A DNA stretch of 64,000 nucleotides, from positions 1 through 64,000 of the forward strand of contig NZ_NAAD01000009.1 in NCBI RefSeq assembly GCF_002093115.1, in the 5' to 3' direction. The notes beneath the pieces are model-generated. The model searched no databases, was not told where the DNA came from, and saw nothing but the letters and a program-made list of their open reading frames with translations. The DNA comes from Geothermobacter hydrogeniphilus. Lineage in GTDB: Bacteria; Desulfobacterota; Desulfuromonadia; Desulfuromonadales; Geothermobacteraceae. The translations under genes and the position numbers were made by a program. This document shows positions 25,569 through 33,707 of the stretch, in pieces. How positions within the stretch are numbered: position 1 is the stretch's first letter; every line of letters begins with the position of its first letter.

Positions 25569-27953
25569 ATGAAGGCGTTGCAAAATCAAGATCCGCCGAC
25601 CTGGCTGCACAACCTGATGACGTTTGAAAGTGCCGACGGGGCGGTTTCGGAAGACAGCCGACAGTTTACCAGCGCCCGCGGCCGGACTATTCTGGTCGCC
25701 CAGGCGCGCTGGCTGCTGTTGCTGGTGTTCGCTCTTTACGGTCTGGCGGCCGCAGTCACCTTTGCCTCCAGTCGTTACGGGCTGTTTGTCGATACCGCGC
25801 AGATTGTGACTCTGCTGGTCGCGGTGGTGACGGTTTTCGGCTACAATACCCTCTGCCATTTCTATTATCCGGTTATCTCCCGTCTGCGTTATGTCGATCA
25901 CCTGCAGATCCTTTTCGACCTGATCCTGGTGACCCTGCTGGTTCACTACAGCGGCGGCGCGGCCAGCTGGTTCTGGCCGGTCTACCTGGTGGTCAGCATC
26001 GAGGCGGCGGTGCTGCTTGAAAGGCGGCGCCAGGTGCTGGCCATGGGCAGTCTCGGAAGTCTTCTGTACGGCGGACTGCTGTTGGCTGAATATCACGGCT
26101 GGGTGGCCAGTGTCGCCATGCCCTTCGTCGATCCCATCCTTCATTCCGACGGTCTTTACCTGGGGCTGAGCTGGTTCTGGGTTTGTGTCCTGAATGCCAC
26201 GGTGGCCCTGATCAGCGCCTTCCTGATGCGTATCATCCGCCGGGAAAACCAGGCCCACAGAGAGAGTGAACAGCGTCTGGTCAGTTTTCTTGATACCGCC
26301 AATGACCTGATCTTCTGTGTCCGGGAGGATGGTTCCTTCATCTACACCAACCGCAGCTGGCAACAGACCCTGGGCTATGACAGCGAGTCGCTGCCGCAGC
26401 TCAAGCTGCAGGACATCGTGCAGCAGGATGACAAAAGTCGTTGTATTTCCGCTTTCAACAACCTGCTGGATGGAAACTCCGGGGGGGCCATCGAAGGGAA
26501 AATGACGGCCCGGGACGGCAGGGCCGTCAATGTCGAGGGCAGCATGACCTGCAGTCGCCAGGAGGATGGTGAGCGACTGGTCTGGGGGATCTGCCGTGAT
26601 ATCACTGAACGTAAACGGGCCCAGGATCAGCTCTATCACCTGGCGCACCACGATGCCCTGACCGGCTTGCCGAACCGGACCAACTTCATCGAACGGCTGC
26701 AGCAGGAACTGGCCATGGCCAAACGTATCGGCCGGGAAGTCGCGGTGTTGTTCCTGGATCTGGACCGTTTCAAAATGATCAACGACACCCTGGGGCATGA
26801 TTCCGGCGACGCGCTGCTGGTCGAGGTCGCGGCACGGCTGAAAAAGCTGCTGCGTGAAACCGATGCCGTCGGCCGCCTCGGCGGTGATGAATTCGCCATT
26901 GTCCTTGGCAATCTCAATTGCAGTGCCGATGCCGAGCGGGTGGCGGAGAAAATTCTGAAAATTCTTGCTGAACCGCTACAGGTCAACGAACATGAACTTT
27001 TCATCACCACCAGCATCGGCGTAAGTCATTTCCCCGCTCATCACAACAGTCCCGAAGAACTGGTCAAGAAGGCCGACATCGCCATGTACAGCGCAAAGGC
27101 CCAGGGGCGCAACAATTTCAAGGTCTACAACCGGGCCATGGATTTCGACAGTGAACGGCGCATGATCCTTGAAACAGGAATCCGTCGTGCTCTGGAACGG
27201 GACGAATTCCGTATTCATTACCAGCCGAAGGTGGACGCCTCCACGGGCGAAGTGACGTCGCTGGAAGCTCTGCTGCGCTGGCAGCACCCCGACCTGGGGC
27301 TGTTGCCGCCAGCCGATTTCATTTCCCTGGCCGAGGAGACCGGGCTGATTTTTTCCATCGGCGAATGGGTTCTGCGGCAGGTCTGTCACCAGGTGCGGGA
27401 ATGGGCGGACTTGGGTTTGGGTGATGTCCGGGTGGCGGTCAACCTGTCCGGTTACCAGTTGCAGCAGCAGAACCTGGTCGGCCAGATCAGCCAGGCCCTG
27501 GAGGATGCCGGGGTTTCACCTGAATGCCTGGAACTGGAAGTCACCGAGACGGTTGTGATGCAGAATCCTGATTTTGCCGTTGCCATTCTGCGGCAGCTCA
27601 AGGAACTGGGGATCTGTATTTCGATCGATGATTTCGGCACCGGCTATTCATCTCTTTCCCATTTGCGACGGTTTTCGATCAACACCCTGAAGATCGACAA
27701 ATCCTTTGTGCAGGAGGTGGAACGCAACGCGACCGATGCCGCCATTACCCAGGCGATCATCGCCATGGGCAAGAGCCTTGATCTGAAGATCGTTGCTGAG
27801 GGGGTGGAGACCGAGGGGCAGCTCGAATTTCTGCGGGGACATGACTGCCATGAAATTCAGGGTTACCTCTTCAGTCAACCGGTCGCGGTTGACAAGGTCA
27901 CTGAAATTCTGCGCAACGGCCTCGACCTCAAGTCCCTGCAGGCAGCGACCTAG
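25569..27953 (+). CDS. Membrane PAS-GGDEF-EAL protein
   Basis: 794 residues. Residues ~35-225 carry five or six membrane helices, ~235-350 a PAS domain (SFLDTANDLIFCVREDGSFIYTN...GICRDITERKRAQ), ~355-520 a GGDEF domain with intact GGDEF, and ~535-785 an EAL domain with EALLRW, NLSG, EVTET and DDFGTGYSSL. Both cyclase and phosphodiesterase sites look intact, so the net direction of cyclic-di-GMP turnover cannot be told. Start at 25569 follows GGAGAGG. Repeat E1 lies directly downstream. Confidence 0.92.
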   Translation: MKALQNQDPPTWLHNLMTFESADGAVSEDSRQFTSARGRTILVAQARWLLLLVFALYGLAAAVTFASSRYGLFVDTAQIVTLLVAVVTVFGYNTLCHFYYPVISRLRYVDHLQILFDLILVTLLVHYSGGAASWFWPVYLVVSIEAAVLLERRRQVLAMGSLGSLLYGGLLLAEYHGWVASVAMPFVDPILHSDGLYLGLSWFWVCVLNATVALISAFLMRIIRRENQAHRESEQRLVSFLDTANDLIFCVREDGSFIYTNRSWQQTLGYDSESLPQLKLQDIVQQDDKSRCISAFNNLLDGNSGGAIEGKMTARDGRAVNVEGSMTCSRQEDGERLVWGICRDITERKRAQDQLYHLAHHDALTGLPNRTNFIERLQQELAMAKRIGREVAVLFLDLDRFKMINDTLGHDSGDALLVEVAARLKKLLRETDAVGRLGGDEFAIVLGNLNCSADAERVAEKILKILAEPLQVNEHELFITTSIGVSHFPAHHNSPEELVKKADIAMYSAKAQGRNNFKVYNRAMDFDSERRMILETGIRRALERDEFRIHYQPKVDASTGEVTSLEALLRWQHPDLGLLPPADFISLAEETGLIFSIGEWVLRQVCHQVREWADLGLGDVRVAVNLSGYQLQQQNLVGQISQALEDAGVSPECLELEVTETVVMQNPDFAVAILRQLKELGICISIDDFGTGYSSLSHLRRFSINTLKIDKSFVQEVERNATDAAITQAIIAMGKSLDLKIVAEGVETEGQLEFLRGHDCHEIQGYLFSQPVAVDKVTEILRNGLDLKSLQAAT

Positions 27954-27959
27954 TCGCCT

Positions 27960-28103
27960 GTACCCCATAAACTTACGCATCTTGCTTGTTCTTTGACGCC
28001 TCGGCCGCGTTGTGATTTCAGGCATGAACTACGGCTATGCGTCTGAAATAACGCCTTGTCGAGCCGCCAAACCCCGCCCGGCACAATCTTACGAAACTTT
28101 ATC
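27960..28103. repeat. Palindromic intergenic repeat E, copy 1
   Basis: Begins GTACCCCATAAACTTA and ends CAATCTTACGAAACTTTA, with centre GAACTACGGCTATGCGTCTG and CGCCTTGTCGAGCCGCCAAA. The same order of blocks occurs in the copy inserted in the cobalamin riboswitch at 43317-43462. Confidence 0.8.
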
Positions 28104-28105
28104 TG

Positions 28106-28735
28106 CTATTGCAGCCGCTGCCAGACGGCTTCGACCAGCTGCCGGCTGCGGGGCTCGAGGCCGGCATCCCGCAGGGCATCGGCCAGCCCGAGAAAGGCCT
28201 GGTTGAAAAGTTCCTGTTGCCAGAGATGGCAGAGGACCGGGGGGGACCGATCGAGGGCCGCCATGGTGATCGCCTCCCGGCAACGGTCGGCATCGGTGGA
28301 GGTCAGGCTGCGACAGAGCAGGGGGCGGACCGGGTAGATGCTGCAGCGTTTTTTCTGGTCGAGGAAGAGGCAGGGGCTTCTGGCCAGAAGGCGTTCCTGA
28401 TCGTTCAATCCACCGACACGAAGATGGAGCTTGTGGGCTGCCTGGCGCAGATTTTCGAATTCCCCGGGAGTGAGATGCTGCCGGAGATAGGAACAGACGG
28501 CTTCTGTTTCGGCATCGAGAACTGCGACATTGACCTGGCAGCAATCACCGCATCCGGGGCGGCAGGCAATCTTCTCCCGGTGCTGCCGATGCCTGGTGAG
28601 GGTTTCTTCAGCGAGGTGCTGAACGGCGCGCGCCGCGGTTGACTGTCCTCCGGCGGAAGGGTTGCGTTGCAACAGCCTTAAGGCTGTTGCTGCAACCTTG
28701 CTGCGGAATTGATGCAGGTCTGGCCGTTCGTACAT
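28106..28735 (-). CDS. YkgJ-family cysteine-cluster (Fe/Zn-chelating) protein
   Basis: 209 residues. Has the family pattern CRPGCGDCCQVNV near residue 58, then SPCLFLDQKKRCSIYPVRPLLCRSL, i.e. about eight conserved cysteines that chelate zinc or an iron-sulfur centre (PF03692). Function unknown; some members act in RNA or oxidative-stress contexts. Its neighbours are two ferritin-like genes on the same strand, which fits a metal or redox role. Confidence 0.85.
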   Translation of the reverse strand: MYERPDLHQFRSKVAATALRLLQRNPSAGGQSTAARAVQHLAEETLTRHRQHREKIACRPGCGDCCQVNVAVLDAETEAVCSYLRQHLTPGEFENLRQAAHKLHLRVGGLNDQERLLARSPCLFLDQKKRCSIYPVRPLLCRSLTSTDADRCREAITMAALDRSPPVLCHLWQQELFNQAFLGLADALRDAGLEPRSRQLVEAVWQRLQ

Positions 28736-28793
28736 GGGGTTCTCCCGAAAGGGGGCCGGTCCCGGAGATAGCCGCCGGTGACGTTTTGCTGAT

Positions 28794-29300
28794 TCAGGTC
28801 AGGATCTGTTCGCCGCTCAGTCGCTGCAGTTCGGCACGGATGGTTTCGTAGTGCTGGCGGGTAGCGTCGGCGTTGGCCAGGTAGACCCGTCTGATCTGCA
28901 GATCGGTCTGTTTTTCCGCCTGCCGACGCAGGTGTTGTTCGAGTTCCTCTTCCTTGCGCATCGCCAGTTGCAGTGCGGCCAGATCGGTACTGTCGGTGGC
29001 GTGGGTGTTTTCCAGTTCTTCCAGCCAGTCATTGGCTTCGTTGCGTCCCCGGTCAAGACAGGTTTGCAGGTCGGGGAGGTCGTTTCCCGAGTAGGTCTCC
29101 AGGAACCATTCAATATGTCGACGTTCATCCTCCGCCAGGTTGTTGAAAACCCTGCGGGCGCGTCCGTCACGCGCGGTTCGTGCCGCGCGCAGGTAAAAGT
29201 ACATGGCGTCCCGCTCGGTCCGCACGGCGTCAAGCAGGGCCTGCCGGGTTGCGGAGGACCCGGTCCTATTCGCGGACGAAGGTGTCAATGTCGGTTTCAT
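28794..29300 (-). CDS. Rubrerythrin-type ferritin-like protein (paralogue 2)
   Basis: 168 residues forming a four-helix bundle with repeated E(x)nExxH patterns (TERDAMYFYLRAA, AEDERRHIEWF, KEEELEQHL) that suit a di-iron site. No rubredoxin domain is attached. It resembles the next gene (29266-29760) throughout its length and overlaps it by 35 bp, so the pair arose by tandem duplication and is translated together. A role in iron handling or peroxide defence is inferred. Upstream ribosome-binding site is poor, consistent with coupling. Confidence 0.8.
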   Translation of the reverse strand: MKPTLTPSSANRTGSSATRQALLDAVRTERDAMYFYLRAARTARDGRARRVFNNLAEDERRHIEWFLETYSGNDLPDLQTCLDRGRNEANDWLEELENTHATDSTDLAALQLAMRKEEELEQHLRRQAEKQTDLQIRRVYLANADATRQHYETIRAELQRLSGEQILT

Positions 29301-29760
29301 GAACCATGCCCATCAGACGGGCATATTCCGATTCGATCAGCTGGTAATGGCCATCGGTGGACCGGACGTTTTTAAGAAAAACTTCCTTGACATCCGGCTG
29401 GTCGAACCGGTCGGCCATCTGCTGCAGGTGCTCGGCGAGAGATTTTTCCTTCTGCATCGCCATTTCCATCGCCTTACGGTCGTCGAACTGGGCAAAAAGC
29501 TCCTTTTCAGTACTGCTCAGCCAGTCATTTTCAGCCGCCGGGTCGGCCGCCATCAGGGTGTCGAAATCCGGCAGGTCATCTCCCTGGTAGAGATCGTAGA
29601 ACATCCGCGCATGGTCACGCTCTTCGTCGGCCAGCAGTTCAAAAGTTTTACGCGCCTGCTCGTTGGTCATGTGGCCGGCGCCGAGTCGATAAAAATCCAT
29701 GGCGCTCTTTTCAGTCATGATCGAGCGCTTGATGGCTTCCTGAACGGTAAGGCTTTCCAT
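29266..29760 (-). CDS. Rubrerythrin-type ferritin-like protein (paralogue 1)
   Basis: 164 residues. Helices carry MTEKSAMDFYRLGAGHM, ADEERDHARMFYDLYQGDDLPDF and MQKEKSLAEHLQQMADRF, the ExxH-type residues expected for a di-iron ferritin-like bundle. GAAGGAGAA lies before the ATG. First gene of an operon with its paralogue and perhaps the YkgJ-like gene. Confidence 0.82.
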   Translation of the reverse strand: MESLTVQEAIKRSIMTEKSAMDFYRLGAGHMTNEQARKTFELLADEERDHARMFYDLYQGDDLPDFDTLMAADPAAENDWLSSTEKELFAQFDDRKAMEMAMQKEKSLAEHLQQMADRFDQPDVKEVFLKNVRSTDGHYQLIESEYARLMGMVHETDIDTFVRE

Positions 29761-29973
29761 TCTGTTCTCCTTCGATGCGGTGTGGTGATGGCCTGACTCA
29801 GGCCGGGTCGATTATTCTAGAGTTAACCGAAATGCAGATGGTGTCAACCATTTCAGTCTTTTTTACCCCCTTTGTAAACCCTGGCCGCCGGTTTGCGTCT
29901 AACGGGGTAAGACAGGCGCTGCAGACCTGGTTTCAGATTGAACTTACCCATGACCAACCACAAGGAGAACAAG

Positions 29974-30453
29974 ATGAAAACCACCACTGGGATTATTGCC
30001 GTCACCGCCGCCTTGCTGTTGCTCTCCGCTCCGGCTTTCGCCTGGCAGCGGCCGAGTCGGGGAGAGGTCCGCCATTACAAGGCCGAACGCCACCAGGCTC
30101 GGCAGGATTATCGCCGGGACCGGCAGCAGGACGTCAGGAGTGCCCGCCGGGATCGCCGCCAGGATGTGCATGCCGCCCGCGAGGACAGGCGCCGGGATAA
30201 TCGTGCCTATCATCGGGACATGCGTCAGGATCATCGGGCTCTGATGCAGGCCGACAGTCCCGAAGCGCGTCACGAGGCACGTCAGCAGATGCGTGATGAC
30301 CGACGTGACTATCGTCGCGAAAAACGGGATGACCGGCGTGACTTTGCGGTCGAACGGCGTGAGGATCGCCAGGGCTTCAGGCAGGAACGGCGTGATGATC
30401 GTCAGGGCTTCAGGCAGGAGCGACGGGAGGATCGCAGGGAATTACTCAACTGA
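29974..30453 (+). CDS. Secreted Arg/Asp-rich low-complexity protein
   Basis: 159 residues. A clear signal peptide (MKTTTGIIAVTAALLLLSAPAFA) is followed by ~135 residues dominated by Arg, Asp, Gln and His in a repeating RRDRR/DRRD pattern, ending with two near-identical FRQERR(D/E)D units. No known domain. It would be an extended, highly charged periplasmic or outer-surface helix, perhaps binding nucleic acid, polyanions or metals. AAGGAG precedes the ATG. Confidence 0.78.
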   Translation: MKTTTGIIAVTAALLLLSAPAFAWQRPSRGEVRHYKAERHQARQDYRRDRQQDVRSARRDRRQDVHAAREDRRRDNRAYHRDMRQDHRALMQADSPEARHEARQQMRDDRRDYRREKRDDRRDFAVERREDRQGFRQERRDDRQGFRQERREDRRELLN

Positions 30454-30482
30454 GGAATCCTCCTCTCTTCATTGCAACATGG

Positions 30483-30511
30483 CGGGCCGCCCGGAAGCAC
30501 CGGGCGGCCCG
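30483..30511. terminator. Strong hairpin between convergent genes
   Basis: CGGGCCGCCCGG pairs perfectly with CCGGGCGGCCCG around a 5-nt loop. T-runs are weak on both sides. Confidence 0.65.
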
Positions 30512-30527
30512 TTGTTGCTGGTGCTGT

Positions 30528-32993
30528 TCAGTTCAGGGTTTCGCGCAGCAGGACGCCGTAACCATCACGATCCTCCGCCTTGATATGGTAGAGCAGCCAG
30601 CCCTTGAGGAAGTTGAAGACTTCGGCCGGCGTCAGGCGTTGCCCGCTTTCGAACCGTTTTTGGAAATCGAGAACTTTAGAGACGAACTGGGCATGCAGTT
30701 TTTTATGTTCCTCAAGTCCCGGATAGTTGTGGTTTTTCATCAGCATCTCCTCGGCGGAGAAATGACTTGCGGTGTAGTCGATCAGCTGCTGCAGAATCGG
30801 GGCGATGGCGGACTTGTCCCGGCCGTCGCGCATGGCGACGAACAACTCATTGATCATGTCCACCAGTTTCCGGTGTTGTTTGTCCATCCCGTCGACCCCG
30901 GTTGACAGTGCGTCGCTCCAGGTGATCAGCTCATTCGGGTCGGCGCTCTGAAATGAGATCCCTCCCCAGCTTCCGGTGGCTGTCTCCGGGACGGGATGCG
31001 GTGACCGGGGCGCATCACTGTCGCTCTGGTATTGCGTCTTGAACTGCGAGAGGATCTGCAGCAGTTGGTTGGCCTGGGCCGACAGCTCCTCGGACGCGGC
31101 GGCGCTTTCCTCGGCGCTGGCGGTGTTCTGCTGGGTGACGTTGTCGATCTGGGTGAGCCCCTGGTTGACCTGGTCGATTCCCTCCGCCTGTTCGTTGCTG
31201 GCACAGGCGATTTCGGCCACCAGGTCGGTGACCTTGTTGACACCCTGGACAATCTCGCCGAGCGCCTCGGCGGTCTGATTGGCGATCCGACCGCCCTTGT
31301 CGGTCAGGGTGACCGAACTCTCGATCAGCTCGGCCGTTTCCCGGGCCGCCTTGGCGCTGCGCCCGGCGAGGTTGCGGACCTCCTCGGCGACCACCGCGAA
31401 GCCTTTGCCGTGCTGGCCGGCGCGAGCTGCCTCGACGGCAGCATTGAGGGCCAGCAGGTTGGTCTGGAAGGCGATTTCATCGATCACCTTGATGATCTTG
31501 CTGATGTTCTGCCCGGCCGCGGCGATTTCCTTCATTGCCTCGACCATCTCCTGCATCTGCAGGTTGCCCTTTTCCGCCGCACCCTGGGCGACGCTGGTCA
31601 ACTGGTTGGCCTGATCCGCGTTGGCGGCGTTGGTCCTCGTCTGTGAGGCGAGTTCGTTCATGGTGGCGGAAATCTCCTCCAGCGAGGAGGCCGACTCCGT
31701 GGCCCCCTGCGAGAGAGTCTGGCTCGATTCGGCGACCCGGGTTGACCCGTAGGCGACCTGTTCGCTCGCCTGGTGAATGGTGCCGAAGATGTTGTTGAGT
31801 TTTTCGAGCATGGTTTTCAGCGCCCGCCCGAGGGTGTCCCGATTCGAACTCAGGCGTACCTCGTGTGACAGGTCGCCGGCGGCGATGCGGGTGGCGAATT
31901 CGGCTTTTTCCTCAAGGCTTTCCGCCATTTTGTTGAGGGCGTCGGCGAGGCGGCCGATTTCGTCACTGCCCTTGACTTCCATCCGCTGGGAAAGATCGCC
32001 GGCCTGAATGGTTTCCGCCAGTTCGATTCCCTTGTGCAGCGGCCGGATAATCGAGCGCATCACCAGCCAGGAGAGAAAGAGGAAGATGCCCGCGCCAAGA
32101 GCGGTGGCGATGCTGATGACCAGCACCGCCTTGCTGCGGGCGGCTTCCTTCAGGGCGCTGCCGGCGGCGAGCAGGGTTTCGCTGCCGTTGAGCAATTGCT
32201 TGCCGATGGAATCCAGCTGCATGACCGTGGCATCCTGTTGCCCGAAGAGTTCTCGGGCATTGTCCAACCTGGCGAGATTGCTCTCGATCAGCTGCCGGCT
32301 TTCGACCGCCGGCTTGATGTAGTCATCTTCACCACTCGCCTTGGAGAACTGTTCCAGCCCGGCGAGAACCCCCTGGCCGACGTTGCGGAAGTAGTCTTTG
32401 AATGCGGTGATATGGGACGCGTCGTTGCTGAGCAGGAATTTCTGCAGGCTGTTCTGCATCCGCAGGGCCAGGTTGCTGCTGTCCCGAACCAGCGACAGCA
32501 GGTTGACCTCGTTTTCCGAGAGCGTTTCTCCTTCCATCTGCAGGTCGAATTCCCGGCCGCGAACCGCATCCTCGATGGTGGACAGATCCTTTGAGACGGT
32601 CGCCAGGTCAGCCTTCATCTTGTTGTCCAGCGACTCGTTCTGTTTATGCAGTGAGACCACCCGGGAAAAAGTCTTCCGGTAATCCTGCAAACTTTTTTTC
32701 AGGCTCGCGGTGTCAATGGCTTCTCCGGTGGGCAACTGGTCGAAGTGTTTGATGGCCTCGTCCAGTTTCTCCTGGAGTTTCCTGGCGAAACTCTGGTCGT
32801 AGAACTGCAGGTAGGCCTTTTCAGCGACCCGTGCCTGTTGGACCTCTTCGGTGGCACGGAAAATTTCAACCTGCAGGCCGTGAGCCTGGTCGATGCGGTC
32901 GTTGAAATAGACCCCGACCACGATGACGAAGGCGAGCAGCGACAGGGCCATCACGCTGAGCAGGGCGAGCTTGGTTTTGAGTGATAAAGTCAT
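30528..32993 (-). CDS. Methyl-accepting chemotaxis protein with C-terminal hemerythrin domain
   Basis: 821 residues. TM1 (~8-30), a helical periplasmic domain (~31-285), TM2 (~290-312), HAMP (~313-365), the MCP signalling hairpin (~420-650, with [20 protein letters not shown]), and a bacteriohemerythrin domain (~690-820) with [32 protein letters not shown] and HIKAED supplying the di-iron ligands. The C-terminal hemerythrin should sense O2 or NO in the cytoplasm. ATG 32993 follows GAGGG. It lies 24 bp after the secreted Cache gene and shares its sigma-28-like promoter. Confidence 0.93.
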   Translation of the reverse strand: MTLSLKTKLALLSVMALSLLAFVIVVGVYFNDRIDQAHGLQVEIFRATEEVQQARVAEKAYLQFYDQSFARKLQEKLDEAIKHFDQLPTGEAIDTASLKKSLQDYRKTFSRVVSLHKQNESLDNKMKADLATVSKDLSTIEDAVRGREFDLQMEGETLSENEVNLLSLVRDSSNLALRMQNSLQKFLLSNDASHITAFKDYFRNVGQGVLAGLEQFSKASGEDDYIKPAVESRQLIESNLARLDNARELFGQQDATVMQLDSIGKQLLNGSETLLAAGSALKEAARSKAVLVISIATALGAGIFLFLSWLVMRSIIRPLHKGIELAETIQAGDLSQRMEVKGSDEIGRLADALNKMAESLEEKAEFATRIAAGDLSHEVRLSSNRDTLGRALKTMLEKLNNIFGTIHQASEQVAYGSTRVAESSQTLSQGATESASSLEEISATMNELASQTRTNAANADQANQLTSVAQGAAEKGNLQMQEMVEAMKEIAAAGQNISKIIKVIDEIAFQTNLLALNAAVEAARAGQHGKGFAVVAEEVRNLAGRSAKAARETAELIESSVTLTDKGGRIANQTAEALGEIVQGVNKVTDLVAEIACASNEQAEGIDQVNQGLTQIDNVTQQNTASAEESAAASEELSAQANQLLQILSQFKTQYQSDSDAPRSPHPVPETATGSWGGISFQSADPNELITWSDALSTGVDGMDKQHRKLVDMINELFVAMRDGRDKSAIAPILQQLIDYTASHFSAEEMLMKNHNYPGLEEHKKLHAQFVSKVLDFQKRFESGQRLTPAEVFNFLKGWLLYHIKAEDRDGYGVLLRETLN

Positions 32994-33017
32994 GACTGCC
33001 CTCACGTAGATTACGGA

Positions 33018-33578
33018 TTACTTCATCGCCGCCTGGATCTGGTCCATGGTGATGTCATAGACGCCGGAACCGATCACGTATTTCTTGCCGCCGTATTCGG
33101 CCAGCTTGACGTAGGAAACTTTCTGCGAGGGTTTCTTCTCGCCCGGTTTCGGCCACCAGTAGTCGACCCAGCCGCTCCCTTTTTCGAGGGCGACGCGGTT
33201 GAATTCGACGAACAGCAGTTTGCCTTTCTTGTCCTTCAGCGGCAATACGTTGCGTCCTTCGAGTTTCGGCTTCATCGGATGCATCAGCATCGTGCCGTCA
33301 TCGCCGGAATGGATCCAGATGTAGGTCCCGGCGTAGATGAAATCGCTGTCATACCCCTTGAATTTGGGAAAGGCGGCCGGGCCTTCCTTGGCGATCAGCG
33401 CCGCGCCCTGGTTGACCTTGTCCATGACCATTTGTACTGTCGGCTTGGTGCCTGCGGTATCCCTGGCCTTCTTGATGCTGCCTTCGTCGACGCTCATGCC
33501 CCAGGCCAGGCCGGTCAGGGTGAACAGGCTGACCGCGCAGATGAATCCGATCCAGAGTTTTGTCCTGTTTTGCTGCAT
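33018..33578 (-). CDS. Secreted single-Cache sensor-domain protein
   Basis: 186 residues: a signal peptide (~1-27) then one sCache domain with WIHSGDDGTMLMHPMKPKLEGRNVLPLKDKKGK and the closing YVIGSGVYD. There is no membrane or signalling domain, so it is a free periplasmic ligand-binding module. Its sequence resembles the Cache domain inside the chemoreceptor at 35763-37580. It may deliver a ligand signal to the neighbouring hemerythrin chemoreceptor. AGGAGA precedes the ATG. Confidence 0.88.
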   Translation of the reverse strand: MQQNRTKLWIGFICAVSLFTLTGLAWGMSVDEGSIKKARDTAGTKPTVQMVMDKVNQGAALIAKEGPAAFPKFKGYDSDFIYAGTYIWIHSGDDGTMLMHPMKPKLEGRNVLPLKDKKGKLLFVEFNRVALEKGSGWVDYWWPKPGEKKPSQKVSYVKLAEYGGKKYVIGSGVYDITMDQIQAAMK

Positions 33579-33641
33579 GGTTCATTCTCCTTTTTCCGGT
33601 TTTGCCATGTGTCGGCTTGGTTGATTTTTTCCGTAGAGTTC

Positions 33642-33668
33642 TTATCGACAGTTGTTTTGATAAATTTA
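33642..33668 (-). promoter_or_regulatory. Sigma-28 (FliA)-type promoter
   Basis: Read on the minus strand: TAAA, 15 bp, GTCGATAA. This matches the FliA consensus TAAA-N15-GCCGATAA with one mismatch and sits ~65 bp upstream of the Cache gene and its chemoreceptor. Confidence 0.7.
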
Positions 33669-33707
33669 AAACAATGTTTGTTAAAAATATTTTACTGCTT
33701 CCCGGCC

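Noticed and set aside
29974-30453. Artefactual frame in low-complexity DNA
   Set aside because: Kept as a gene because it has a strong ribosome-binding site, a textbook signal peptide and a hairpin downstream.
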